Positions 18,874 to 26,088 of a stretch of DNA of 63,132 nt are shown piece after piece. The notes beneath the pieces are model-generated. The model saw only the letters and a program-made list of their open reading frames with translations. It searched no databases and was not told the DNA's origin. Source of the DNA: Desulfofustis glycolicus DSM 9705 (GTDB taxonomy: Bacteria > Desulfobacterota > Desulfobulbia > Desulfobulbales > Desulfocapsaceae); assembly GCF_900130015.1 (NCBI RefSeq), contig NZ_FQXS01000025.1, positions 1 to 63,132 of the forward strand. The letters are read 5' to 3'. A program made the translations under genes and the position numbers. Each line of letters opens with the position of its first letter. Position 1 is the stretch's first letter.

Positions 18874-19634
18874 GTCTCGCCATCAACAATCTGGCCTTTG
18901 CCTACAACGGTTCCCCGATTCTCCGGCAGATCGATCTGGCGGTGGCACCGGGTGAACTGCTCGCCATCCTCGGACCCAACGGGGTCGGTAAAACCACCTT
19001 GATCAAATGCCTCAACACCATCCACCGCCCGACCGCCGGCACGGTACTCGTCGAAAACCGAAATGTGCTGACCATGAAAACCGAAGAAATCGGACGCCAT
19101 ATCGGCTATGTCGCCCAGCGCACCGAAACGGCCCGTCTCACCGTCTTCGACGCCGTGCTGATGGGCCGCAAACCGCACATGGGGTGGCGGGTCGCCAGGC
19201 GGGACTTGAAGATCGTCGACGGGGCATTGTCGCTGCTGGCCATGGATCGCCTGGCACTGCGCTTCATCGATGAACTGAGCGGCGGCGAGTTGCAGAAGGT
19301 CGCCATCGCCCGGGCCCTCGTCCAGGAACCCCGCCTGCTCCTGCTCGATGAGCCGACCGCATCGCTCGATCTGAAAAACCAGGTGACCATCCTCTCGATC
19401 ATCCGGCGGATCGTCACCGAACACCGGATCGCCGCGGTGATGACCATGCACGATCTGAACAGTGCCCTGCGCTACGGCGATCGCTTCTGTTTTCTGAAAG
19501 ACGGCAGGATCCACAGCGTCGGCAGCAGCGCCGAGCTGACCGAGAAAATCATCGAAGATGTCTATGGCGTCCCGGTAACCATTCACCGTCTCGACCAGCA
19601 AACGGTTATTCTGCCGCACCACACCAATCACTGA
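18870..19634 (+). CDS. FecE-type ABC transporter ATPase
   Basis: 254 residues. Walker A is GPNGVGKTT, the signature is LSGGELQKVAIARAL, Walker B is LLLLDEPTASLD and the H-loop follows in MTMHDLN. It powers the FecCD-type permease just upstream; the ATGA overlap implies translational coupling. The ELQK version of the signature is common in the FecE group. Confidence 0.93.
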   Translation: MSLAINNLAFAYNGSPILRQIDLAVAPGELLAILGPNGVGKTTLIKCLNTIHRPTAGTVLVENRNVLTMKTEEIGRHIGYVAQRTETARLTVFDAVLMGRKPHMGWRVARRDLKIVDGALSLLAMDRLALRFIDELSGGELQKVAIARALVQEPRLLLLDEPTASLDLKNQVTILSIIRRIVTEHRIAAVMTMHDLNSALRYGDRFCFLKDGRIHSVGSSAELTEKIIEDVYGVPVTIHRLDQQTVILPHHTNH

Positions 19635-19654
19635 ACACCCTCCAGGAGGTCTCC

Positions 19655-20266
19655 ATGAACTGCAGCTATTCCGCTTCGACCATCGACCAGGTCGTCAGCT
19701 TTCACGGTCATCGCTGTCCCGGCCTGGCCATCGGCATCCGTGCCGCCGAGCTGACCACCCGTGAGTTTCCGGACACCCCGGGTGCCTCGCTGGTCTGCAT
19801 CACGGAAACCGACATGTGCGGTGTCGATGCCATCCAGTTTCTGACCGGCTGCACCTTCGGCAAAGGCAACCTGATCCATCGCGACTACGGCAAGATGGCT
19901 TTTTCATTTTTTGACCGAACGAACGATCGCGGTATCCGCCTGGTCCTGATGGACTACCAGACGGAGGACGAGCGGCAGGAAATGACCCGGCTGATGGCCG
20001 ACAGCCTGACCGGGGAATTGTCTAGCACCGACCAGCTGCGGCTCAGCGAGATGCGGCAGCGCAGCGAGGAACAGATCATGAACCTGCCGCTGTCCGAGCT
20101 GTTTAGCGTCGAGCACCTCGAGCAGAGCCCGCCCCGGCCGGCGCGGATCCTGCAGAGCCTGACCTGCGCCGCCTGTTCGGAAACGACGATGGAATCCCGT
20201 ACCCGCCGTCTCGGGGGCCAGACGCTCTGCATTCCGTGCTTCCGGAAGATCGAGCAGAAACAGTAA
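19655..20266 (+). CDS. FmdE-family protein with C-terminal zinc ribbon
   Basis: 203 residues. The N-terminal part (FHGHRCPGLAIGIRAAEL... CGVDAIQFLTGCTFGKGNL) is the FmdE domain, named from formylmethanofuran dehydrogenase operons. Conserved His, Cys and Asp residues (HGHRCPG, CGVDA) look metal-binding. The C-terminus has two CxxC pairs (CAAC and CIPC) as in a zinc ribbon. Strong AGGAGG site; 20 bp after the ATPase gene, so it is the fourth gene of the transporter operon. The function is unsolved; a role in processing or sensing the imported metal complex is inferred. Confidence 0.88.
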   Translation: MNCSYSASTIDQVVSFHGHRCPGLAIGIRAAELTTREFPDTPGASLVCITETDMCGVDAIQFLTGCTFGKGNLIHRDYGKMAFSFFDRTNDRGIRLVLMDYQTEDERQEMTRLMADSLTGELSSTDQLRLSEMRQRSEEQIMNLPLSELFSVEHLEQSPPRPARILQSLTCAACSETTMESRTRRLGGQTLCIPCFRKIEQKQ

Positions 20267-20522
20267 AATTCCGTACTTGTCCGCCCGCACAGCTTTGTCG
20301 GAAACCTCATCACCGTTTCCGGCAGCAACACCCCAACTATCCGGGCGGTTGAAGCATCCGGGAAAGACACAATAATCTTCGGCTGGACCGAAAAACTCTC
20401 GACCCCTGACAACTTTATCTTGACGGAATCAACGTATTGTTTCACCATGACCCCGATAACCTGTTGACTTAGCATAATAATGCACATCGGTCCCAGCCGA
20501 ATCCGGACCGCGGGAGCAGGGC

Positions 20523-21608
20523 ATGAACAAGGCCGGCAGAAAATTTCGCGATGCGATCTTCATCGTCACCGAGGAGCAGTCATGCCCCGTCTATAACGTG
20601 GGCGAGGAGATCAAGGTCGAGCAATTCTGTCTGTCGCTCCCTTCCTTCAAGCCGGGATGCCTCTACCTCTCCCAAGAAATCGCGCGCATCATCTCCTCAC
20701 GGGATGCCTTCGGTGGATTTCAGACGATGGGCGGCCAAAAATCCCGCTTTACCTGCGGGGGATGCGACGGCCTGATCAGCTTCGAGTTCAAAAAGGAACG
20801 TGATTTCGCTACGCTTCAAATGAAGCTGCTCAACGAAACGGAAGAGCGGCGACGGCGGCAACATCTCGATCAGTTCTTCGGCATTCTGCGCAATCTCGAT
20901 ATCTTCGAACCGCTCGACGACGACGCACTGAGCGATCTGACCCTGCTCCTTGAGCTCCGTACGATCCCGCTCGGCAAGATGATCATCCGCAAGGGCGATC
21001 CCGGCAGTTCTCTTTATATCGTGCTGCAGGGCCAGGTGGCGGTTATCGCCGACGACGGCAAACGAATCGCCGAGATGGGCGAGGGCAAGATCTTCGGCGA
21101 GATGAGCCTGCTGTCCGGTGAACCGGCCAGCAACTCGGTACACACCCTGTCCGTCACCCAGGTGGCAATGCTCAGTGCCAAAAATTTCAAGCATGTGTTG
21201 AAAAAATACCCGGTCCTGCAGCTGTTCCTCTTCAAACTACTGGTGGACCGGGCCCAGTCGAAGAGCCTGCGATCCGGCCAGATCACCTCCGGCATGACCG
21301 GGGAATTGGCGGAGATATCGGCCGTCGACCTGTTTCAGCTGATCAACTCCTCCCGAAAGACCGGAACGGTGATTCTCGTGCTCGATCAGGGGAAGGCAGC
21401 CGTCTATTTTCAAGAGGGCGAAATCGTCCACGCACGCTTTCGCGACGCTCGCGACAAACAGGCCGTTTATGCCCTGCTCGACACAACAAACGGTCACTTC
21501 AGCTACACGAAAGGGATTCCGAAAGAGTTAACATCGCGCCCCCCGATTGGCAGCTTCATGGGCATGGTCATGGACGGAATACAGAAGATCGACGAACAAC
21601 GCGAGTAA
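20523..21608 (+). CDS. Three-domain sensor: TIGR04076-like, cyclic-nucleotide-binding and DUF4388 (PATAN)
   Basis: 361 residues. Residues 1-90 are a small Cys-containing domain resembling TIGR04076 (CPVYNVGEEI ... FTCGGCDGLISFEF). Residues ~118-235 form a cNMP-binding barrel with GDPGSSLYIVLQGQVAVI and FGEMSLLSGEPASNSV; the Arg of the usual RxA phosphate cassette is replaced (ASNS), so classical cAMP binding is doubtful. Residues ~255-355 match DUF4388 (LFQLINSSRKTGTVILVL), found in signalling proteins. There is no DNA-binding domain, so it probably acts by protein contact. It lies 256 bp after FmdE on the same strand. Confidence 0.8.
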   Translation: MNKAGRKFRDAIFIVTEEQSCPVYNVGEEIKVEQFCLSLPSFKPGCLYLSQEIARIISSRDAFGGFQTMGGQKSRFTCGGCDGLISFEFKKERDFATLQMKLLNETEERRRRQHLDQFFGILRNLDIFEPLDDDALSDLTLLLELRTIPLGKMIIRKGDPGSSLYIVLQGQVAVIADDGKRIAEMGEGKIFGEMSLLSGEPASNSVHTLSVTQVAMLSAKNFKHVLKKYPVLQLFLFKLLVDRAQSKSLRSGQITSGMTGELAEISAVDLFQLINSSRKTGTVILVLDQGKAAVYFQEGEIVHARFRDARDKQAVYALLDTTNGHFSYTKGIPKELTSRPPIGSFMGMVMDGIQKIDEQRE

Positions 21609-21691
21609 CCGAGATCGGCAGCTCGGGTCGTGCCGCAATCGCCCCCTGCCGATATCCTCCGGACGGCCGGCACATACCGGCAGTCCAAAAG

Positions 21692-23179
21692 TCAGTACGT
21701 AACGCCACGCCCGAAGGGAATCTGCAATTTTCGCATCCGCTTGCGCAGCGTCGATGGATTGACCCCGAGCAGGGCTGCGGCACCATCCGGCCCGGCGATT
21801 TTCCCCCCGGTCGCCTGCAGCGCCCGCCTGATGTGATCGGCAACCAGACGATCGAGGTGAACCAATTTAGCCGATCCGCCCTGCCTGGCCTCTTGCTCCA
21901 CTCCTATGGGCAGCCGCAGCACCTCTTCAGTCGTCAGTAATAAAGCTCGCTCAACAACGGCGCGCAGTTCCCCGACGTTGCCGGGCCAATGATAGTCGAG
22001 ACAGCGCTGCAGCGAAGCCTGGTCGATGACCGGCAGCTGCCGGTTGCTGCCGAGGCAGACCCGTTCCAGGAAATAGTGGAGCAGCCGCGGGATGTCCTCC
22101 CGTCGCTCGCGCAACGGCGGCACGTCGATGGTCACGATCGACGATGTACCGGACAGCACCGGCAAACCCTCCGATCGCTCGCCACACCGATCGTCAAGTA
22201 GCATACAGCGCACCCCGGTCCGGACCTGGAGGTCCGCGCCGCCTTCGATGATACCGCGCAGCCGCTGCCGGAGCGGAGCGGCCAGTGACTCGACACCGCG
22301 CAGCGCCACCGTCCCTCCGGTTGCCCGGGGAAACAGGCCAGCTCGCCGATCCGGCCCGCCGCTACCCGCAGGTTCAGGGCCGCCGAAAAGTGTCCCCCCG
22401 CGCTGCCCCTCCGGAACCAACCTGAGCTGGCACTCCAGATAGGGTCGTCGCTGGCGCGCCGATAAAAAATGACTGGTCTTGGCCAGCAATCCCTTGCCGA
22501 CACCTGGCTCACCACGGATCAGTAGCGGACAGTCGCTGCCGGCCACCCGCCGGATCTCGTTCATCACCGTGCGCAATCCCAGGTCTGCGCCGATCACTTC
22601 GACGCCCTCGCCTTCAAAGCGGGAGCGACCTAGGTAATCGATATCTGCCTCGAAACAGCGACACCGATCGCGCAGGCGATCATGCTTCAGACAATGGCCC
22701 AGGCTGATCGCCAACGGCAGTCGCAACGATTTGCAGACCCGACCATGCTCGGCGGTAAACTCTTTTCCCGGTTCGGCCGAGACAAACAGCAATGAGAACA
22801 GCGATTCATCGATAATGAGCCGGATGATGATCAGCGATGCATCTCCGGCAATCAGGCCGTGTTGCACCAGCGGTTTCGCCGCCGCCGACAGTGACGCACG
22901 ACGTGCCAGCTGAATCGGCGCCCCGATGGTCTGCACTGCTCTGATGATGTCCGGCGTATCACCCAGTTCGCGCTCATCTCGTCGGCCGCCATCCTGATCG
23001 GCCAACCCGCCCAGACGCACGACCGCGCTGTCGGGATCAACGCAATAAAGCGCCGTCAGGGAAACCGGACACGTTGTACGGAGCAGTTCGCGGGTGCGCT
23101 GCAGCAATCCCTGGACCGTCACGGCGCCGGCTAGCGTGGCCAGAGCCTTGCTGGAAAATGGGTCTAAGCCTTTATCCAT
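21692..23179 (-). CDS. Degenerate sigma-54-type AAA+ regulator with Fis-type HTH
   Basis: 495 residues: a GAF-like sensory N-terminus (~1-175), an AAA+ domain (~200-420) and a Fis-like C-terminal helix-turn-helix (GAAALLGVNPSTLRKRMRKLQI). Walker A is intact (RGEPGVGKGLL), and PLRERREDIPRLLHYFL and YHWPGNVGELRAVVERAL are canonical. However, where LFGxxxGAFTGA should be there is LFGGPEPAGSGGP, and the Walker B acidic pair after GGT is replaced (GGTVALRGVESL). The protein should neither hydrolyse ATP normally nor contact sigma-54, and may act as a simple repressor or activator, as TyrR-like relatives do. It is transcribed away from the LysR gene. Confidence 0.85.
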   Translation of the reverse strand: MDKGLDPFSSKALATLAGAVTVQGLLQRTRELLRTTCPVSLTALYCVDPDSAVVRLGGLADQDGGRRDERELGDTPDIIRAVQTIGAPIQLARRASLSAAAKPLVQHGLIAGDASLIIIRLIIDESLFSLLFVSAEPGKEFTAEHGRVCKSLRLPLAISLGHCLKHDRLRDRCRCFEADIDYLGRSRFEGEGVEVIGADLGLRTVMNEIRRVAGSDCPLLIRGEPGVGKGLLAKTSHFLSARQRRPYLECQLRLVPEGQRGGTLFGGPEPAGSGGPDRRAGLFPRATGGTVALRGVESLAAPLRQRLRGIIEGGADLQVRTGVRCMLLDDRCGERSEGLPVLSGTSSIVTIDVPPLRERREDIPRLLHYFLERVCLGSNRQLPVIDQASLQRCLDYHWPGNVGELRAVVERALLLTTEEVLRLPIGVEQEARQGGSAKLVHLDRLVADHIRRALQATGGKIAGPDGAAALLGVNPSTLRKRMRKLQIPFGRGVTY

Positions 23180-23270
23180 ATCACCCTCACCAGAACAGTG
23201 CTTATGTACAGCTGCGGAGAGAATTTCGGAACCGAGGTCAACCCTAGCATACGGAACACTGACCCGGCAA

Positions 23271-23459
23271 TCAATTATGATGAAATTTCAGTATGCTCCA
23301 GGTCTCACCGGCGCTCCAGCCAGTGACCGGAGCGCCGGCTTCCCCAGTCGGACCGGAACCTGCCGGTCCCGGACCGGTTTGACCACCGTTGGCCATGCTG
23401 CCGGCACTGTGTTGTTTGCCGTCAGGCCGAAGTAATGTATATTCATATTCATTGCCCAT
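23271..23459 (-). CDS. Possible small Gly-rich protein (62 aa)
   Basis: From ATG 23459 the frame gives MGNEYEYTLLRPDGKQ, then a Gly/Pro-rich middle (NGGQTGPGPAGSGPTGEAG) and WSAGETWSILKFHHN. The composition looks protein-like rather than random, and a GGAAA sits just before the ATG. It would be divergent from the LysR gene and 92 bp upstream of the degenerate regulator. An alternative in-frame start at 23498 would run through the palindrome at 23465-23485. No family recognised. Confidence 0.35.
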   Translation of the reverse strand: MGNEYEYTLLRPDGKQHSAGSMANGGQTGPGPAGSGPTGEAGAPVTGWSAGETWSILKFHHN

Positions 23460-23464
23460 TTTTC

Positions 23465-23485
23465 CGGCAGACACGGTGTCTGCCG
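23465..23485. promoter_or_regulatory. Perfect 9-bp inverted repeat just upstream of the LysR gene
   Basis: CGGCAGACA-CGG-TGTCTGCCG lies 25 bp before the LysR start and 5 bp before the possible small divergent gene. It could be an autoregulatory LysR site, although T-N11-A spacing is not obvious, or a hairpin in the LysR leader. Confidence 0.5.
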
Positions 23486-23510
23486 AGCCATTTTTCAAGT
23501 CGGATCAACT

Positions 23511-24401
23511 ATGGAAACACGTCATCTTCGGGTATTTGTCGCGGTTTATACGACAGGAAGCTTCACCAAGGCGGCAGAGCAGCTGTTCACCAGCCAACCC
23601 ACCGTCAGCGAACACATGCATAACCTCGAGGATCGCCTCGGTTGCCGGTTGTTCGATCGACTCGGTCGCTCCATCTCGCCGACCCCCGAGGCGCAGATCC
23701 TCTTCCCGAAAGCGATGGCCATCCTCGACGAACTCGACAAGCTCAAGGAAACTCTGGCCGTGGCGACCAACAAAGTGGCCGGCGATCTGGTCATCGGCGC
23801 CAGCACGATCCCCGGCGCCTATTTGCTGCCCGAGCATGCCGCCGCTTTCAAACAAGTGTATCCGGACGTATCGTTTGAAATCGCCATCAACGACTCGGCC
23901 CAGATCGTCACCGCAGTCTCTGAGCATCGACTCCATCTCGGCGTCGTCGGCGCCAAAATCGCCGGCGGCCGTCTCGATTATACGGAATTCGGCGAAGACG
24001 AGTTAGTCCTGGCAGCGCGACAAGAACAGCGGCTACCCGCCGAGATTGACGCCCGGAGTTTAACCGGCTACGATTTCCTGCTCCGCGAAGAGGGTTCGGG
24101 AACCGGCAGAAACGTCGAACACTTTCTCAGTCAGGCGGGACTCCCCCCGGCGCAACTCAAGGTCAGGGCACGGCTCGGCTCGAGCACCGCCATCAAGGAG
24201 GCCGTCAAGGCCGGTCTCGGGCTGGCGATCATCTCCCGAACGGCCATTCGTGATGAATTACACACCGGTGTCTTGACAGAGACACGGATCACCGGACTTG
24301 CGATGCGCCGTTCATTTTATATCGTTACCACACCGAAACGAAGCATGCCCAATCACTACCAGGTTTTTCTCGACTACCTGAAACAAACGGCGAGGACTTG
24401 A
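23511..24401 (+). CDS. LysR-family regulator resembling the selenium-metabolism-associated group
   Basis: 296 residues. The N-terminal HTH (LRVFVAVYTTGSFTKAAEQLFTSQPTVS...LFDRLGR) and a CysB/CysL-like effector domain (GDLVIGASTIPGAYLLPEH, GIPE-type loop, GLGLAIISR) are clear. The overall pattern resembles the regulators that NCBI models associate with selenium metabolism in Desulfobacterota; the presence of selD and yedF 7 kb away fits, but this is inference. It is divergent from the degenerate AAA+ regulator gene, with a strong palindrome between them. Confidence 0.85.
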   Translation: METRHLRVFVAVYTTGSFTKAAEQLFTSQPTVSEHMHNLEDRLGCRLFDRLGRSISPTPEAQILFPKAMAILDELDKLKETLAVATNKVAGDLVIGASTIPGAYLLPEHAAAFKQVYPDVSFEIAINDSAQIVTAVSEHRLHLGVVGAKIAGGRLDYTEFGEDELVLAARQEQRLPAEIDARSLTGYDFLLREEGSGTGRNVEHFLSQAGLPPAQLKVRARLGSSTAIKEAVKAGLGLAIISRTAIRDELHTGVLTETRITGLAMRRSFYIVTTPKRSMPNHYQVFLDYLKQTART

Positions 24402-24512
24402 TCCGTATTGCCTTTTCCGGATCTTTCCGGTAAGTATCGAGACATCGTTCAGGAACCGGTCCTTCCCGTCCGGGAAAACCGCTGAACTCCTCTTTCTTCT
24501 CCATATACAACC

Positions 24513-25163
24513 ATGCTCCAGGATTTGTCGACCCGGGTTCTTGACCTGTATGCCCAGGCGGACGAGGCGACGCTTCGGTTTAAATTGGCATCGGGTCTGG
24601 ACTGCCCGTCCGGCTGCTGTACCTGCTGCCTGTCGGAGAAGGTTGAGGCGACGGTGTTGGAGATGCTGCCGCTGGCCTTCCACCTGTTTCGCACCAGACA
24701 GGCGGAACTGGTACTCAAACGAATAGAGCGACAGGTCGATTCCAACCGTTGTATCCTCTTCAGGCCGGATCGGGGGAGTCCGAACAGCGGCGCCTGCAGC
24801 GAATATCACTGCCGAGCCCTGGTCTGCCGATTGTTTGGTTTTGCTGGTTGCAACGATCGCAGAGGTCAGCCACGGCTGGCGTTCTGCCGGATCATGCGGC
24901 AACGAACGACGACGACACGCGCCGGCGCCAATGGTGCCGGGACCGGAGACCTGCCGCTCTTCCATGACTTCGGCATGGCCATCACCGCGCTGCACCCGGA
25001 TCTCGGCACCGCCCGCCGACCGATCAATATCGCCATCAGCGAAGCCCTGCTGAAGGTCGGCCTGGTCATCGAACTCGCCTCGGCTCACCTCGAACCGGCC
25101 TCGACCGACCTGCCCCCGCAAAAGCCGCTGGGTACACCTTCCCGGCCGCGACGGGCGGCGTGA
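24513..25163 (+). CDS. YkgJ-like cysteine-cluster protein
   Basis: 216 residues. The Cys pattern DCPSGCCTCC near residue 30 and ACSEYHCRALVCRLFGFAGC in the middle is the CxxxCCxCC...CxxY..RPxxCR layout of putative Zn/Fe-chelating YkgJ proteins (UPF0153). The second half is less conserved. The function is unknown in the family; metal-cluster binding is predicted from the cysteines. It lies 111 bp after the LysR gene and may share its transcript. Confidence 0.75.
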   Translation: MLQDLSTRVLDLYAQADEATLRFKLASGLDCPSGCCTCCLSEKVEATVLEMLPLAFHLFRTRQAELVLKRIERQVDSNRCILFRPDRGSPNSGACSEYHCRALVCRLFGFAGCNDRRGQPRLAFCRIMRQRTTTTRAGANGAGTGDLPLFHDFGMAITALHPDLGTARRPINIAISEALLKVGLVIELASAHLEPASTDLPPQKPLGTPSRPRRAA

Positions 25164-25172
25164 ACGCCACGG

Positions 25173-25296
25173 GCCATTTCGTCCAATCTCGTCGTTGCGC
25201 AATCAAATTTTATCCTCGGAATATCATATATATGACTGCGGGAAAATTTTCTTGCGCGCCTCGATCTTGAACGAAATTTCGATTCTTTCATGCTCC
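25173..25296 (+). repeat. Dispersed repeat family 2, copy 1
   Basis: About 124 bp that reappears inverted at 53839-53962. The core around 25236-25280, beginning AAAATTTTCTTGCGCGCCTC, is identical in both copies; the flanks diverge. In one frame both copies read KIFLRASILNEI and on the opposite strand ISFKIEARKKI, but stops break both, so a functional protein is unlikely. Copy 1 directly abuts the family 1 copy C. Confidence 0.8.
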
Positions 25297-25306
25297 TTTT
25301 TTTTAT

Positions 25307-25553
25307 ATGAAAATCAGTTCCCCGGGTCGGCCGGTTCTGCCGGAGGCTGCATCGTGAAGGCCCGGCCGGCCGGAGAATCAGGCCCGAAGGGGAGCGGACA
25401 GGACGTCCGCTCCCGGCGGCCAGGCCATGGATGGCCTGTCTGCCGGCCTCGGAGGCCAGCCGATCAGGCCGCAGCGCAGCAGCCGGAGGCAGGACCGGCC
25501 GACCCTTCCGACCAGGAGTCGATTTTCAGTGATTGTTGTAACTCCCAGTTACG
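25307..25553 (-). repeat. Dispersed repeat family 1, copy C (near full length)
   Basis: One end is ATATGAAAATCAGTTCC (25305-25321) and the other GTCGATTTTCAGTG (25519-25532), giving TGAAAATC inverted ends. Inside is a perfect 9-bp hairpin, GGAGCGGAC/GTCCGCTCC at 25391-25413, and a second palindromic stretch around CCAGGCCATGGATGGCCTG. It is about 75% identical by eye to copy E over 240 bp. With the family 2 copy it accounts for the 504-bp gap between 25163 and 25668. Confidence 0.8.
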
Positions 25554-25667
25554 AGGATTGGTTAGGTCGGCGGAGGCTGGTGACAAAAGTGCTGCCGACG
25601 GGTATGCTAAGGTCTGTGGGATCGCCTGTTGATCCCGGATAACAGTTATCTCTCTGCGAGGTCAGCC

Positions 25668-26078
25668 ATGGATCAATACACCGAAGCCCATCTCTACATC
25701 GCCGCCATCAGGATCACGCAACACCGGAAACACGGCGCCCCGTCCATAGAGGACGTCAGTCAATTGCTCGACGTCTCCGTCGAGTCGGCACTGGCCGTTT
25801 GCCGGCGGCTACAGCGCCAGCAGATCGTCGAATTTATCGACGACCCCTTTACCGTCAAAGTCGTCGTCGGCGACCACCTGGCCATTGAGGCCCTGCCTCG
25901 CGAGGCGAAAAAGGAAGACGGTTTGACCAGGGAGCTGGAGCAGTTCATGGCCAAGAAAAAAGAGATGAACAAGAAGGTCGAATCGATTCAGGCCGACATG
26001 GAAAAAAAGCGCCAGAGCCTGTTCAACGACATGGAGGAACAGCTCAAAAAAAAGATGGCCGAGATGAAAAAAGGCTGA
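25668..26078 (+). CDS. Small winged-helix plus coiled-coil protein
   Basis: 136 residues from ATG 25668, chosen for the upstream GAGGT; an earlier in-frame start at 25629 lacks one. Residues 1-65 look like a winged helix (IEDVSQLLDVSVESALAVCRRLQ). Residues 80-136 form a highly charged coiled coil rich in Lys, Glu and Met (KKKEMNKKVESIQADMEKKRQ). No named family is recognised. It converges on gspE with an 10-bp gap. It may be a DNA-associated or scaffold protein. Confidence 0.7.
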   Translation: MDQYTEAHLYIAAIRITQHRKHGAPSIEDVSQLLDVSVESALAVCRRLQRQQIVEFIDDPFTVKVVVGDHLAIEALPREAKKEDGLTRELEQFMAKKKEMNKKVESIQADMEKKRQSLFNDMEEQLKKKMAEMKKG

Positions 26079-26088
26079 CCCCGGCCGC

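Noticed and set aside
23244-23273. Reading the small frame's TGA as selenocysteine (would end ULPGQCSVC)
   Set aside because: Cys-rich extension is tempting next to a LysR of the selenium type, but no SECIS-like hairpin follows and the frame itself is uncertain.
25316-25642. Open frames inside repeat copies C and E
   Set aside because: They arise from the GC-rich repeat and do not align as proteins in the same frame between copies with start sites.
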